From: Serratia liquefaciens
Lineage (GTDB): Bacteria; Pseudomonadota; Gammaproteobacteria; Enterobacterales; Enterobacteriaceae
Direction: 5' to 3'
DNA length: 64,000 nucleotides
Assembly: GCA_012719855.1 (NCBI GenBank)
Contig: JAAXZN010000045.1
Span: forward strand, 1 to 64,000
Shown here: piece by piece, positions 1 to 9,046 of the stretch
Layout: each line of letters opens with the position of its first letter
How positions within the stretch are numbered: the first letter of the stretch is position 1
The notes under the pieces: model-generated
The model's database searches: none
What the model was told of the DNA's origin: nothing
What the model saw: the letters and a program-made list of their open reading frames with translations, nothing else
Translations under genes and position numbers: made by a program

Positions 1-56
1 TGACAGGCATGAATAAATTCAAGGCGTTGCATGGTAACAGTCTCGGTCCAGGGCAT
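1..56 (-). CDS. IS481-family transposase, N-terminal fragment cut by window edge
   Basis: Reading leftward from an ATG at 56, the first 18 residues are MPWTETVTMQRLEFIHAC. The opening MPW-(K/T)-E followed by M-x-x-R-x-x-F is how IS481-type transposases begin, before their helix-turn-helix. A purine-rich ribosome binding site (GGAGG) lies 6-10 bases upstream. The rest of the element lies outside the window. The family call is from remembered sequence; with so few residues a related IS3-group element remains possible. Confidence 0.6.
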   Translation of the reverse strand, partial: MPWTETVTMQRLEFIHAC

Positions 57-88
57 AGTGAATTACCTCCGCCATGCCAGTCTATAAC

Positions 89-141
89 TGTTACCCATGT
101 GACCGGTTAAAAGTGTTACCTATGTGACCGGTTTGTACCCA
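89..141. repeat. Tandem terminal repeats at the end of the IS481-type element
   Basis: Two near-identical 20-base units, TGTTACCCATGTGACCGGTT at 89-108 and the same with T for C at 114-133, lie 25 bases apart just upstream of the transposase start. Repeats of this kind are the expected transposase-binding end of the element. The exact outer boundary is not resolved; a terminus near 141 is an inference, because no target duplication can be checked with only one end present. Confidence 0.5.
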
Positions 142-190
142 CGTTCGACCCCTACCGGTTTAGTCTTTTCGAGTGTTTGTCAGCAATCTG

Positions 191-212
191 ACCCGCATTG
201 CTGCGGGTTTCT
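191..212 (+). terminator. Hairpin with short T-rich tail downstream of gutQ
   Basis: ACCCGC at 191-196 pairs with GCGGGT at 203-208 around a 6-base loop, and is followed on the + strand by TTTCTTC. It lies between the insertion sequence and the 3' end of the leftward srl operon. The T-rich side is on the + strand, so it may belong to a gene now cut off by the insertion, or act in both directions. Confidence 0.45.
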
Positions 213-221
213 TCAGTTTAG

Positions 222-1196
222 TTAGCCGATCCCGGCCTGATGCAGATCGTGCAGGTTGATCGCGCCGACCAGCACGCCATCCAGATTGACCACAGGTGCG
301 GCACTGATGTGCTGTTCATGCAACGCCTCCAGGGCTTCCCCTGCGCGCCACTGCTCCGGCAAGCGATAGCCTGGGCGGGTAATGGCCGGGCTTAACGCAT
401 CCTGCAGGCTATTGCCTTTTACCAGCCAGCGGCGCAGGTCGCCGTCGGTAAATACCCCCACCACTTTCTGCTGCGTGTCACACACCGCGACTAATCCCAG
501 CCCGGTGCGGCTGAGCTCGAGCATGGCTTCCATCACGTTGGCGCTTTCACTGACTTTCGGCAGACGATCGCCGGTGCGCATCAGGTGGTGCACCCGGTTG
601 AGCAAACGTGCACCCAGGCTGCCGCCCGGGTGGGAACGGGCAAAGTCTTCGGCGTTGAAACCGCGCTGGCGCATTAACGCCATCGCCAGGGCGTCGCCCA
701 TCATCAGCGTATTGACGGCGCTGGAGGTCGGCGCCAAACCCATCGGGCAAGCCTCGCGTTCGACGCTGATGTCCAGCATGCAGGCCGCAGCCAACGCCAG
801 AGGTGACTCTTTGCCGCCGGTGATGGCAATCACCGGGATGTTATTTTCCGCCAGCAACGGCAGGATCAGATCCAGCTCTTTGGCGCGGCCGGAATAAGAG
901 ATAAACACCACTACGTCGTCGGCGCCAATCATGCCGAGATCGCCATGCAGTGCTTCTGCCGGGTGCACGAAGAACGACGGAGTGCCGGTACTGGCCAGCG
1001 AGGCGGCAATTTTTTTACCGATGTGGCCGGATTTGCCGATGCCGGAAATCACCGCCTTGCCTCGGCAGTTCAGCAGCAGTTCGCAGGCGCAGACGAAATT
1101 ATCGTCCAGTCGCGCCAGCAGGCGCTGTGCTTCGGTCAGCTCGATTTCCAGCGTTTCGCGGGCAAAGGCCAGCAGGGCAGCGGCGTTACTCATCAA
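222..1196 (-). CDS. gutQ: Arabinose-5-phosphate isomerase GutQ
   Basis: The product is a 324-residue sugar-phosphate isomerase that interconverts D-ribulose 5-phosphate and D-arabinose 5-phosphate. It has a SIS domain in roughly the first half ([12 protein letters not shown] near residue 50, HGDLGMI near 85) and a pair of CBS domains in the second half ([10 protein letters not shown] onward). Length and order match E. coli GutQ (about 321). It is the last gene of the srl operon, and its start overlaps the srlR end by 11 bases, suggesting translational coupling. A KdsD paralogue probably exists elsewhere; position in the sorbitol operon favours GutQ. Confidence 0.93.
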   Translation of the reverse strand: MMSNAAALLAFARETLEIELTEAQRLLARLDDNFVCACELLLNCRGKAVISGIGKSGHIGKKIAASLASTGTPSFFVHPAEALHGDLGMIGADDVVVFISYSGRAKELDLILPLLAENNIPVIAITGGKESPLALAAACMLDISVEREACPMGLAPTSSAVNTLMMGDALAMALMRQRGFNAEDFARSHPGGSLGARLLNRVHHLMRTGDRLPKVSESANVMEAMLELSRTGLGLVAVCDTQQKVVGVFTDGDLRRWLVKGNSLQDALSPAITRPGYRLPEQWRAGEALEALHEQHISAAPVVNLDGVLVGAINLHDLHQAGIG

Positions 1197-1959
1197 AATC
1201 TCCTACCAGAATGATATTGATCCCCTTCGCCTGCAGCGCGGCGAGGTAATCCGGATTGATGTTTTTATCGGTGATCAGCGTATCCACGGCGCTCAGGTCG
1301 CAGACCACGTTCGGGCTTTTGCGGCCGAACTTCGACGAGTCCACCAGCAGGATAATGCGGCTGGCGGCTTCGCACATCGCCTTGCTGACGTTGTGCACTT
1401 CGTTAAAGGTGGTGACGCCGGCGTTGAGATCCACGCCGTCTGCCCCGATAAACAGTTTGTCGAAGCTGAACTGCTGGAAAGCCGATTCTGCCAGGCTGCC
1501 GTGAAAGGACGCCGACTTTTTGCGATAGGTGCCGCCGGGCATCAGGATGGTCTGATCGTTATCCAGTTCCACCAGCGCATTGACGATGTGCAGGCTATTG
1601 GTCATGACGGTGATGTTATTGAACTGCGCCAGGTGCGGCACCATTTGCAGCACGGTGCTGCCGGCGTCAAAAATCAGCGAGTCGCCATCGTTGATAAGCC
1701 CAATGGCGGCATAGGCGATCTGGCGCTTCTTTTCGGTATTGATATGGGTTTTGCGATCGATAGGCTGGTCGCCATCGTCGCGGCTGAGCACCACGCCGCC
1801 ATAAGTGCGGATCACTTCACCTTCCTCTTCCAGCAGGGTGAGATCCTTGCGGATGGTGGTCCCGGTGGTGGCAAAGTGCGCTGCCAGGGCATCCACTGCC
1901 GTTTTGCCATGCCGCTGCAGATATTCAAGGATAGCGGCCTGCCGCTGCTTTGGTTTCAT
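1186..1959 (-). CDS. srlR: DeoR-family repressor of the sorbitol operon
   Basis: This is a 257-residue DeoR-type regulator. A winged helix-turn-helix occupies about residues 5-58 ([20 protein letters not shown], then [14 protein letters not shown]), followed by the DeoR sugar-phosphate sensor domain (DAGSTVLQM, then FIGADGVDL). It matches the size and sequence of E. coli SrlR (GutR), which represses the operon when sorbitol is absent. It lies between the activator gene gutM and gutQ, as in E. coli. Confidence 0.93.
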   Translation of the reverse strand: MKPKQRQAAILEYLQRHGKTAVDALAAHFATTGTTIRKDLTLLEEEGEVIRTYGGVVLSRDDGDQPIDRKTHINTEKKRQIAYAAIGLINDGDSLIFDAGSTVLQMVPHLAQFNNITVMTNSLHIVNALVELDNDQTILMPGGTYRKKSASFHGSLAESAFQQFSFDKLFIGADGVDLNAGVTTFNEVHNVSKAMCEAASRIILLVDSSKFGRKSPNVVCDLSAVDTLITDKNINPDYLAALQAKGINIILVGDFDE

Positions 1960-2042
1960 AGCCCGTCCTGTTCACAAGAGTTGCGCATTTCCCTTCGTCT
2001 AACAATTCAATATGAAAGGTAATGTCTTTTAATGTGAAAATA

Positions 2043-2399
2043 TCATGATTTAGGGGCAATCGCTAACGATAGTGCAGTCTGGCATGCGGGATCCTCGGGG
2101 AAGATCACATCCGGGCGAAGATCGCGCTGATGCAGGCCGTGCAGCCGGACAATCGGTTTGGGTTGCGCGAAGATGGTCAGGCCGCGCATCAACATGCTGC
2201 CGCAAACCCGCTGCTCGGGATCAAAGGCCAACGCCAGCACCACCCGGGGTTGGAAGCGTCCGCCGGAACGCCCGACACCGACGGCACCCAATCGGCACAG
2301 ACCGTCGAAGGCACGGTTGAAACGTTGGATCTGCCACCAGCCGAGGGCGATTTGCAGTAGCCAGGCCAGTATTGCGAAGGTAATCAATGCCTGAGTCAT
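2043..2399 (-). CDS. srlM: Glucitol operon activator GutM
   Basis: The product is 118 residues: one N-terminal membrane-like hydrophobic stretch (ALITFAILAWLLQIALGWW) followed by a soluble part with the characteristic R-F-x-x-A-F and GRSGGRF segments. Length and sequence correspond to GutM, the positive regulator of the glucitol operon in E. coli. The start has an AGGAGG ribosome binding site. It sits 52 bases after srlD and 83 bases before srlR in the same orientation. Confidence 0.9.
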   Translation of the reverse strand: MTQALITFAILAWLLQIALGWWQIQRFNRAFDGLCRLGAVGVGRSGGRFQPRVVLALAFDPEQRVCGSMLMRGLTIFAQPKPIVRLHGLHQRDLRPDVIFPEDPACQTALSLAIAPKS

Positions 2400-2451
2400 A
2401 TAGCCTCCTGTTGGTTTTCCCTCTCCAGAAGGAGAGGGAGCGTTGACGAGA

Positions 2452-3231
2452 TCAGAACATCACCTGCCCGCCGGTAATGTTGATCGACTGGCCAGTGCAG
2501 TAAGAAGCCTTATCGCTGGCGTAAAACAGCAGGGTATTGAGCACGTCCTGATAATCACACCCGCGTTTCAGCGGCACCTTGTCGGTGTAATACTTTTCAA
2601 CCTGGTCCGGCGCGATCCCCAGTTTTTGCGCGTATTGCGGCAGCAGCGACTGGAACATTGGCGACTTCAACAGGTTGCCGAGCATCAAGGAATGCACGGT
2701 AATGCCGTATTCCGCCAGATCGAGCGCCAGCGACTGTGTCAGCCCCACGCCGCCGAATTTGGCGGCGCTGTAGCCCGAGTTGTGTTTGCTGCCGACCTTG
2801 CCGGATTTTGAGTTGATCTGAATGATGCGTCCGGCAATACCGTCGCGGATCATCAGGCGAGAAAACTCGCGGGCGCAGAGAAAATAGCCCACCAGATTGA
2901 CCTGCAGCGAGCGGTCGAAGTCTCCCAACGGAAAATCGGTGATCGGTGCCGCCTTGGCAATACCGGCGCTGTACACCAGCAGGTTGGTCGGGCCGAATTC
3001 ATCGTCAACGGCCCCCGCCAGTGCAATCACGCTTTGTTCGTCGGTGGCGTCAGCCTGGAAGCCACGTGCGCTGCCCGCGCCATATTGGTCGTTAATCTGT
3101 TGTGCTACCTGCCGGGCGTTATCCGCGTTTAAATCGGCCACCGCCACGCGATAGCCTGCCTGCGCTAGGCCCTGGCACAAAAATGCACCCAACGTTTGGC
3201 CACCGCCAATCACTACAGCTACTTCAGACAT
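2452..3231 (-). CDS. srlD: Sorbitol-6-phosphate 2-dehydrogenase
   Basis: This 259-residue short-chain dehydrogenase/reductase oxidises D-glucitol 6-phosphate to fructose 6-phosphate with NAD. The cofactor loop VIGGGQTLGAFL is at residues 7-18, and the catalytic Ser141, Tyr154 and Lys158 (SGYSAAKFG) are visible. It follows the three PTS genes, which deliver its substrate into the cytoplasm. Its length is that of E. coli SrlD. GGAG precedes the ATG. Confidence 0.95.
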   Translation of the reverse strand: MSEVAVVIGGGQTLGAFLCQGLAQAGYRVAVADLNADNARQVAQQINDQYGAGSARGFQADATDEQSVIALAGAVDDEFGPTNLLVYSAGIAKAAPITDFPLGDFDRSLQVNLVGYFLCAREFSRLMIRDGIAGRIIQINSKSGKVGSKHNSGYSAAKFGGVGLTQSLALDLAEYGITVHSLMLGNLLKSPMFQSLLPQYAQKLGIAPDQVEKYYTDKVPLKRGCDYQDVLNTLLFYASDKASYCTGQSINITGGQVMF

Positions 3232-3241
3232 GGTTTGCTCC

Positions 3242-3604
3242 TTATGCGATAAATTTCAGCGTGCTGCCCAGCGGGATATCCGCCGGCGTGGTGCCGGATA
3301 CGTGGATCGAACCGGGGAATTCGGCCTGTGGCTCGCCGTCGAAACGTACGGTAAGGTGGCCCAATTCACGCAGGTTTTTAGTGGCGACGTCGCCGACGGC
3401 GGTGATCGGATAACGTTGCTCTGCCAGCTCCATCCACCCCCCGGCCTGCAATTCACCGGAAGTGTTGCCGTGCTGGTGGATGAAACAGAATTCTTCGATG
3501 TCTGCCGGTGCGCCTTCACGGAAGGTGATCAGCATGTCATCTTGCAGCGCCTCGCGGGCGCAGTCGCCAATCTGGGTGATGGTGGTCTGGAAAATGGTAG
3601 TCAT
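3242..3604 (-). CDS. srlB: PTS glucitol/sorbitol-specific IIA component
   Basis: This 120-residue cytoplasmic protein accepts phosphate from HPr and passes it to the IIB domain of SrlE. The expected phosphorylated histidine is His43 (FIHQHGNTSGEL). Length and sequence match E. coli SrlB. It is the third gene in the operon, 22 bases after srlE and 10 bases before srlD. Confidence 0.95.
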   Translation of the reverse strand: MTTIFQTTITQIGDCAREALQDDMLITFREGAPADIEEFCFIHQHGNTSGELQAGGWMELAEQRYPITAVGDVATKNLRELGHLTVRFDGEPQAEFPGSIHVSGTTPADIPLGSTLKFIA

Positions 3605-3626
3605 AACGGGTCCCTGGCAAACAAAG

Positions 3627-4604
3627 TTATTGGTAGATGAAGGCGGATGCGGCCCAGGCGATCAGCACCGTCGGTGCGCCGGTCAGGAAACGTCCGACCA
3701 ATACCGAAGGTACGCCGACCCGAACCGTGTCTTGCTTGGCCTCCGCCAGCGACAGGCCGACGGGAATAAAGTCGCAGGCGGCCTGCGCGTTAATCGCGAA
3801 CAGCGCGGGCAGCGCCAGCTGCGGCGGAATATGGCCGAGGCCTATCTGCACCCCGACCAATACGCCGATCACCTGAGCGATGACCGCGCCAGGGCCGAGG
3901 AAGGGGGACAGCAGTGGGAAAGAGCAGATCAGCGCCAGCGTCACCAGCCCAATCGGGCTGTTGGCCAATGGCGTCAGGCCGTGGGCGATGAAATCTACCA
4001 GACCGGAAGCCATGATGATGCCGATCAGCGCCGAGACGAACGCCATAAAGGGCAATATGGTCTTCAGCACCGTGTCGATGGTGTCGCGCCCGGCCTGGAA
4101 GAACACCGCCACCACCGAGCCCATGCCCATACCCACTTTGGCTAACAGGCCGTCGCTCTGCTCGGTGATTTTTTTGCTGGTGTCGTAATCCCGTCCCTTG
4201 GGCTGTGGCGTGGCTGCCGGGTTCCGATCGCTGGCCGCTTCCACCCGGCTGATGTTGTTATCACGCACGCCGGAGACGTAAATATCCTCGAGGATAAACT
4301 TTGCCAACGGGCCGGATTGGCCGGTGGCGTGAATGTTGACCGTCGGAATACGGCGCTTCGGGTACAGGCCGCAACGCAGGGTACCGCCGCAGTCGATCAC
4401 CATGACGCCAATTTCGTCTGCCGGCGGCTCGCCTTCTTTAAAGCCATCGACGGCTGGCCAGCCGGTCAGTTCGCTAATCCGGTCGACGATCGATGGGCGG
4501 GTACCGGCAGTGATGTACACCACTTTTTTGCCAGGCTCGACAGGCAACGTTAACGGGCCGCCCCAGCCGCTGGCGCCTTTCTCAATACGGATATAAGCAC
4601 TCAT
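3627..4604 (-). CDS. srlE: PTS glucitol/sorbitol-specific IIB component (IIBC2)
   Basis: This 325-residue PTS component has an N-terminal IIB domain with [15 protein letters not shown] (Cys72 and Cys78; one should be the phosphoacceptor) and a C-terminal membrane part with several hydrophobic segments from about residue 180, ending ASAFIYQ. The ATG at 4604 is chosen over an upstream in-frame GTG at 4616 because GGAG lies 6 bases before it and E. coli SrlE begins at the same point. It follows srlA after a 15-base gap. Confidence 0.94.
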   Translation of the reverse strand: MSAYIRIEKGASGWGGPLTLPVEPGKKVVYITAGTRPSIVDRISELTGWPAVDGFKEGEPPADEIGVMVIDCGGTLRCGLYPKRRIPTVNIHATGQSGPLAKFILEDIYVSGVRDNNISRVEAASDRNPAATPQPKGRDYDTSKKITEQSDGLLAKVGMGMGSVVAVFFQAGRDTIDTVLKTILPFMAFVSALIGIIMASGLVDFIAHGLTPLANSPIGLVTLALICSFPLLSPFLGPGAVIAQVIGVLVGVQIGLGHIPPQLALPALFAINAQAACDFIPVGLSLAEAKQDTVRVGVPSVLVGRFLTGAPTVLIAWAASAFIYQ

Positions 4605-4619
4605 GCTGCACTCCACGGA

Positions 4620-5168
4620 TTAAAGTTGCACCTGACGATCCAGGCGGATCCCCATCTTGCGTTCGAACAGGCTGGTAGTGAGATCGGTGATCCAGCCGCG
4701 GAAAAAGTTGGTGAACAACCCCACCAGAAAATAGCTTACCGCCAGCGGCCCCAGTGGCAGGCCGAGGGTGGTCAACCCGCTGGCAATGCCGAGATAAACG
4801 AACAGTTCGCCGGGATTGATGTGCGGGAACAGGCCGTTCATCGAGTGGCAGCTGTAGGAGGCCGCCGCGTAGTAGCTGGGTTTGTATTTCTCGGGCATAA
4901 AGCGCCCGAGGCTGAGGGTCATCGGGTTGCAAAAAACAAAGGTGCCGATCAGCGGCAGCAGCAGATAACGAGAAACCGGGTTTCCCGCACAGCGCTGCGC
5001 CAAGCGTTCGATACGTTCCTGGCCTACAAATTTGATCAGCGCGTTCATAATAACCAACAGGCTGATTAACAAAGGTAAAATGCCGGTCACCATGCCGACA
5101 AACACTTCACCGCCTTTCTGAAACAGGCCGATAAACCATTCGGCTCCGTGGGTGATTAGCTCAATCAT
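4620..5168 (-). CDS. srlA: PTS glucitol/sorbitol-specific IIC component
   Basis: This is a 182-residue membrane component of the sorbitol phosphotransferase, first gene of the srl operon. Several hydrophobic segments are seen, with the conserved stretch [20 protein letters not shown]. The start at 5168 ([12 protein letters not shown]) matches the E. coli protein and has AGGAG upstream; a 25-residue in-frame extension to 5243 has no family counterpart. Together with SrlE and SrlB it imports sorbitol as sorbitol 6-phosphate. Confidence 0.94.
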   Translation of the reverse strand: MIELITHGAEWFIGLFQKGGEVFVGMVTGILPLLISLLVIMNALIKFVGQERIERLAQRCAGNPVSRYLLLPLIGTFVFCNPMTLSLGRFMPEKYKPSYYAAASYSCHSMNGLFPHINPGELFVYLGIASGLTTLGLPLGPLAVSYFLVGLFTNFFRGWITDLTTSLFERKMGIRLDRQVQL

Positions 5169-5255
5169 TATTGTTCTCCTGTGATGGAAGGTATGGCCTG
5201 GAGCGAACGGCGGCTCTGTCGCCATGGGCCTTACACTAATCACTTTATGGATTCA

Positions 5256-5279
5256 TTTGTTTTAAATAGATCACAATTT
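5256..5279 (-). promoter_or_regulatory. Candidate CRP site upstream of srlA
   Basis: On the minus strand AATTGTGATCTATTTAAAAC contains the strong left half-site TGTGA, but the right half is weak (TAAAA instead of TCACA). It lies about 90-110 bases upstream of the srlA start. The E. coli srl operon is CRP-dependent, which supports the call, but only one half-site is good. Confidence 0.45.
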
Positions 5280-5381
5280 GAAAGATAAATATTTTATTGT
5301 GAAAGTTAATAATGAAAGAAAAATAACATTCAGGCAGCGAGAGGAACAGAACGGCGAGCGGGGATCGGCAGAAAAACGCGA

Positions 5382-5406
5382 CAAAAAAGCCCGGCGAACC
5401 GGGCTG
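5382..5406 (-). terminator. Rho-independent terminator of fbaB
   Basis: On the minus strand AGCCCGG and CCGGGCT form a GC-rich stem with a 4-base loop, followed directly by TTTTTTGT. It lies 28 bases after the fbaB stop codon, in the right orientation. Confidence 0.85.
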
Positions 5407-5433
5407 GAGGAACGAACTGGGTGTGGCTTGGGA

Positions 5434-6483
5434 TCAGGCTATGGTGACTTTCTTGTCCAGGTAGGTATCCTGAACGGCATTGATCAACGCCACGCCTTCT
5501 TTCATCGATTTCTTGAACGCCTTGCGCCCCAGAATCAGGCCCATGCCGCCCGCGCGCTTGTTGATGACCGCGGTGCGTACCGACTCCTGCAGATCATTCT
5601 CACCGGCGGCACCGCCGGAGTTAATCAACCCGGCGCGGCCCATATAGCAGTTGGCCAGTTGGTAACGCACCAAATCGATCGGGTGGTCAGTGGTCAGCTT
5701 GCTGTAAACGCGGTCATCGGTATAACCGAATTTCACCGCGCGGTAGCCGCCGTTGTTTTCCGCCATTTTTTGCTTAACGATATCGGCGCCGATGGTGGCG
5801 GCAATGTGGTTGGCCTGGCCGGTGAGATCGGCGCTGGAATGATAGTCCACGCCGTCTTTGGTAAACGCCGGGTTGCGCAGATAGGCCCACAGCACGGTGA
5901 CCATCCCCAGCTCGTGAGCGCGCTCGAAGGCGCTGGAAATTTCTTCAATCTGGCGACGTGACTGCTCGGAACCAAAGTAAATGGTGGCGCCGACCGCCAC
6001 CGCGCCCATGTTGAACGCTTGCTCGACGCTGGCGTACAGCGTCTGGTCGTATTGGGTCGGGTAGCTCAGGGTTTCGTTATGGTTCAGTTTGACCAGGAAC
6101 GGAATTTTGTGCGCGTAGCGGCGCGATACCGACGCCAGCACGCCATAAGTGGAGGCGACGCAGTTACAACCGGCTTCAATGGCCAGTTCGACGATATTTT
6201 TCGGATCAAAATACAACGGATTAGCGGCGAAAGACGCGCCGGCAGAATGCTCAATGCCCTGATCGACCGGCAGAATCGACAGGTAACCGGTACCGGCCAG
6301 GCGGCCATGGTTAAGCAGGCTTTGCATTGAGCGCAACACGGTGTTGGGGCGGTTGTTATCGATCATTATCCGGTCAACAAAGTCGGCGCCCGGCAGGTAG
6401 AGATTTTCAGCAGGGATGGTAGTACAGCGGTGTTGCAACAGGTCTTCCGCTTCCTTTCCTAACAACTGTGCAATATCAGTCAT
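5434..6483 (-). CDS. fbaB: Class I fructose-bisphosphate aldolase
   Basis: This 349-residue aldolase of the archaeal/DhnA type cleaves fructose 1,6-bisphosphate in glycolysis. Its sequence matches E. coli FbaB nearly end to end ([30 protein letters not shown]). Lys237 in the VKQKM segment is the expected Schiff-base lysine. The ATG at 6483 ([12 protein letters not shown]) is chosen because it matches E. coli and has GGGAG upstream; a 42-residue in-frame extension reads as non-coding. It is monocistronic with its own terminator. Confidence 0.95.
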   Translation of the reverse strand: MTDIAQLLGKEAEDLLQHRCTTIPAENLYLPGADFVDRIMIDNNRPNTVLRSMQSLLNHGRLAGTGYLSILPVDQGIEHSAGASFAANPLYFDPKNIVELAIEAGCNCVASTYGVLASVSRRYAHKIPFLVKLNHNETLSYPTQYDQTLYASVEQAFNMGAVAVGATIYFGSEQSRRQIEEISSAFERAHELGMVTVLWAYLRNPAFTKDGVDYHSSADLTGQANHIAATIGADIVKQKMAENNGGYRAVKFGYTDDRVYSKLTTDHPIDLVRYQLANCYMGRAGLINSGGAAGENDLQESVRTAVINKRAGGMGLILGRKAFKKSMKEGVALINAVQDTYLDKKVTIA

Positions 6484-6687
6484 GATTAACTCCCGATTTA
6501 GCTTCTTCATACACCGGCAACCTAGGTATCTGACCACCGGCGCAGCAAAAAGCGGTGATTGAAGCTGATAAAACGATATTAATGAAATCCTGACGGCAAG
6601 GAGAAACAATAGATGCGATTGAGAGGAATTGCCATTTGCGTAGCCAAATACGTGGGGACGATCGCCCCACGGAAGATCTGCGGCTGA

Positions 6688-7374
6688 TTACTCGACCTCA
6701 AACCACTCGGTATTTTGCAGGGAGATTGGCGTGATGGAGTAAATCATCTCCTGCAGATGTTCATGAATGGCGCGCTCGGCGGCGTCGGCATCCTGCGCTT
6801 TCAGCGCTTCAAAAATGCGGTAATGCTGTTGGATCAGGCTTTCCGGCGGCGAAACCTCGCTAAGGCTGAGAAAACGCACCCGGTCCATGGTGGCCTTGAT
6901 GGTTTCGATGGTTTCCCAGGCCAGGGGACAATCGGCGAACTGGGTTAGCAACTGGTGGAACTCGTCGTCCAGTGCCAAAAACTCACGGGTTTGCCGGTTT
7001 TGTGCCGCCAGCGTCTGACGATGCAAGTTATGCTCCAGCGTCATCAGCTGTTCCGGGGTGATCCGTTGTGCAGCACGACGAACAATCGCGCATTCCACTG
7101 CCTGACGAATAAAGCGCCCGTCGGCCACCCGCTTGGCGGAAATCTTCATCACGAAAGTCCCGCGCTGCGGCAGGATCTGCACCAGTCCCGCCTCCGCCAG
7201 CTTGATAAAGGCCTCGCGCACCGGCTGACGCGAAACGCAAAAGCGGGTGGAGATCTCTTTTTCAGACAACAAGGTACCGGGGGGAATGGTGCAATCGACG
7301 ATATCCTTACGAAGGAAGCGGTAGATTTGCTGATTGACCGGGAGGTTGTTGGTAAGGCTGTAGGTTTCAGACAT
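6688..7374 (-). CDS. rspR: GntR/FadR-family regulator RspR-like
   Basis: This is a 228-residue GntR regulator of the FCD (FadR) subgroup. The N-terminal winged helix-turn-helix includes LSEKEISTRFCVSRQPVREA, and the C-terminal helical effector domain has the FCD metal-site pattern (LDDEFHQLL, then RIFEALKAQDADAAERAIHEHL). It ends the rspA-rspB-MFS-ydfI operon, as YdfH (RspR) does in E. coli, where it represses rspAB. The start at 7374 gives the usual family length; upstream in-frame sequence runs through a palindrome and looks non-coding. Confidence 0.85.
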   Translation of the reverse strand: MSETYSLTNNLPVNQQIYRFLRKDIVDCTIPPGTLLSEKEISTRFCVSRQPVREAFIKLAEAGLVQILPQRGTFVMKISAKRVADGRFIRQAVECAIVRRAAQRITPEQLMTLEHNLHRQTLAAQNRQTREFLALDDEFHQLLTQFADCPLAWETIETIKATMDRVRFLSLSEVSPPESLIQQHYRIFEALKAQDADAAERAIHEHLQEMIYSITPISLQNTEWFEVE

Positions 7375-7435
7375 GGTGAAGATCGGTAATCTGGCTGGAT
7401 TAGGATGCCACCATACTAGCAGATTATTCTTTGAG

Positions 7436-7459
7436 GGCGGGTGGATTAATCCATCCGCC
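7436..7459. promoter_or_regulatory. 24-bp near-perfect palindrome upstream of rspR
   Basis: GGCGGGTGGATT is followed directly by AATCCATCCGCC; the two 12-base arms match at 11 positions. It lies 62 bases upstream of the rspR start, in the 144-base gap after ydfI. No T-run follows, so it fits a protein-binding operator (possibly for RspR itself) better than a terminator. Confidence 0.5.
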
Positions 7460-7518
7460 AAATAGGATAACTCAACGATCCTCTCCGTCGGCAGGCGCGG
7501 CATGCGGGAGGTCTGCCA

Positions 7519-9000
7519 TTATCGTTCTCCCATGACTGGCAGTGCGGCAACGGTGGCTCGGGCCCCTTGCGCCAGCAGCGTAAGGTAGGCATCGGTCACT
7601 GCCTGGACGAACCGCAAGCTGTCGGGCAGATCGCGTCCAAACACCGTTTCAAGCTGCAGTAGTGCCAGTACTCGTTCGGCACCTTGGCGGCTGTTGCCGA
7701 CCTGTTCGGCAAGACGTTCACGCAGGGGATCGTTGATTTCGATAACCTGCCCCTGCTCGTCCTGGCCGCCGACGTAACGCATCCAGGCGGCAACCCCTAA
7801 AGCCAGGCAGCTAAAATCGCTGCCCTGTGCCAGATGCCAGCGGATGGCATCCAGCAAACGCTGCGGCAGCTTTTGCGTGCCGTCCATGGCGATTTGTCCG
7901 GTGCGGTGCTTCAGCGCGCCATTGCGATAGCGAGCCAGCAGCGAGTCGGCGTACAGCGTCAGATCCACGCCGCTGACATGCAGGGTTGGCGCCTGTTCCG
8001 CCACCATCAGATGGCGCGCCGCACGCTCAAAATGCGCATCCTGCATGCAGTCGCTGATGTGCGCATAGCCGGCCAAGTAACCCAGATAAGCCAGGAAAGA
8101 GTGGCTGCCGTTGAGCATCCGCAGCTTCATTTCTTCGTAAGGGAGCACGTTGTGCACCAGCTCGACGCCGACCTTTTCCCACGCAGGACGCCCCTGTGGG
8201 AAGTTATCTTCTATCACCCATTGGCTAAAGGGCTCGCAGGCGACAGCGACCGGGTCGACAATGCCGCCCAGTAATCCTTCAATGTGCTGCAGCGTTTCCT
8301 CGGTTACTGCCGGAACGATGCGGTCGACCATGGTGGAGGGAAAGGCGACATGCTGTTTAACCCACGCCGCCAGTTCTGCATCCTGTCGCTGCGCCAGTTG
8401 GCAGAGCAGGTTGCGGGTCACCTGGCCATTGGCCGGCATGTTGTCGCAGGACATCACGGCGAATGCCGACAGCCCACGCTCACGACGTAGCCGTAACGCC
8501 GCCAGGATCAAGCCGGGGGCGGACTGTGGCCGCTGTGGATGGGCAATATCGTGTTGAATATCAGGATGCTCTGCCAGCAGCTGGCCACTGGCGGGATGAT
8601 AACAGTAGCCTTTCTCGCTGATGGTCAGTGAAACGATAGCGACCTCCGGCTGCGCCATGGCTTCAAGTACGGCTTCCCGTCCGTCGACCTGCAGATGCAG
8701 CGCCTGCCTGATAATGCCGACGACCTGACCTCGCCAGCCGGTGTCGTCCATTTCGGCCACCGTATATAACAGGTCCTGACGTTGGATATCGGCGATTTTT
8801 TGCTGGCCGTTGTGCATGCTGATCACGCAGTAACCCCAGTCGCTGGCGTGATCCTTCGCCAGACGCTCGGCGTATATCGCCTGATGCGCACGGAAAAAAG
8901 CCCCGAAGCCAAGATGTACGATGCGCGGTTTCATTTGTTCACGCGGGTAGGTCGGTCGCGCGATCGCCGCAGGCAGTGCGCTGTTACTGGAAAGTATCAT
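7519..9000 (-). CDS. ydfI: Mannitol dehydrogenase-family oxidoreductase (YdfI/UxuB-like)
   Basis: This 493-residue protein belongs to the long-chain mannitol dehydrogenase family, which includes fructuronate reductase UxuB. The N-terminal NAD-binding motif is VHLGFGAFFRAHQ (about residues 29-41). The C-terminal domain has KLRMLNGSHSFLAYLGYLAG, with the Lys-Asn-His signature of the family. It matches E. coli YdfI and lies at the same place in the rsp cluster. The likely reaction is NAD-linked reduction/oxidation of a hexonate or hexuronate; the natural substrate is not known to me. Confidence 0.88.
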   Translation of the reverse strand: MILSSNSALPAAIARPTYPREQMKPRIVHLGFGAFFRAHQAIYAERLAKDHASDWGYCVISMHNGQQKIADIQRQDLLYTVAEMDDTGWRGQVVGIIRQALHLQVDGREAVLEAMAQPEVAIVSLTISEKGYCYHPASGQLLAEHPDIQHDIAHPQRPQSAPGLILAALRLRRERGLSAFAVMSCDNMPANGQVTRNLLCQLAQRQDAELAAWVKQHVAFPSTMVDRIVPAVTEETLQHIEGLLGGIVDPVAVACEPFSQWVIEDNFPQGRPAWEKVGVELVHNVLPYEEMKLRMLNGSHSFLAYLGYLAGYAHISDCMQDAHFERAARHLMVAEQAPTLHVSGVDLTLYADSLLARYRNGALKHRTGQIAMDGTQKLPQRLLDAIRWHLAQGSDFSCLALGVAAWMRYVGGQDEQGQVIEINDPLRERLAEQVGNSRQGAERVLALLQLETVFGRDLPDSLRFVQAVTDAYLTLLAQGARATVAALPVMGER

Positions 9001-9046
9001 GCTGAAATTCCTGAAGAGCGGGGCGACCTTGGCCGCCCCTGAAGCA

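Noticed and set aside
141-160. GTTCGACCCCTACC resembling the T-arm of a tRNA next to a terminator
   Set aside because: No CCA end, acceptor stem or cloverleaf can be formed, and the upstream side is insertion sequence.
931-2022. + strand open frame of 363 codons opposite gutQ and srlR
   Set aside because: It spans two conserved minus-strand genes and reads as low-information antisense sequence.
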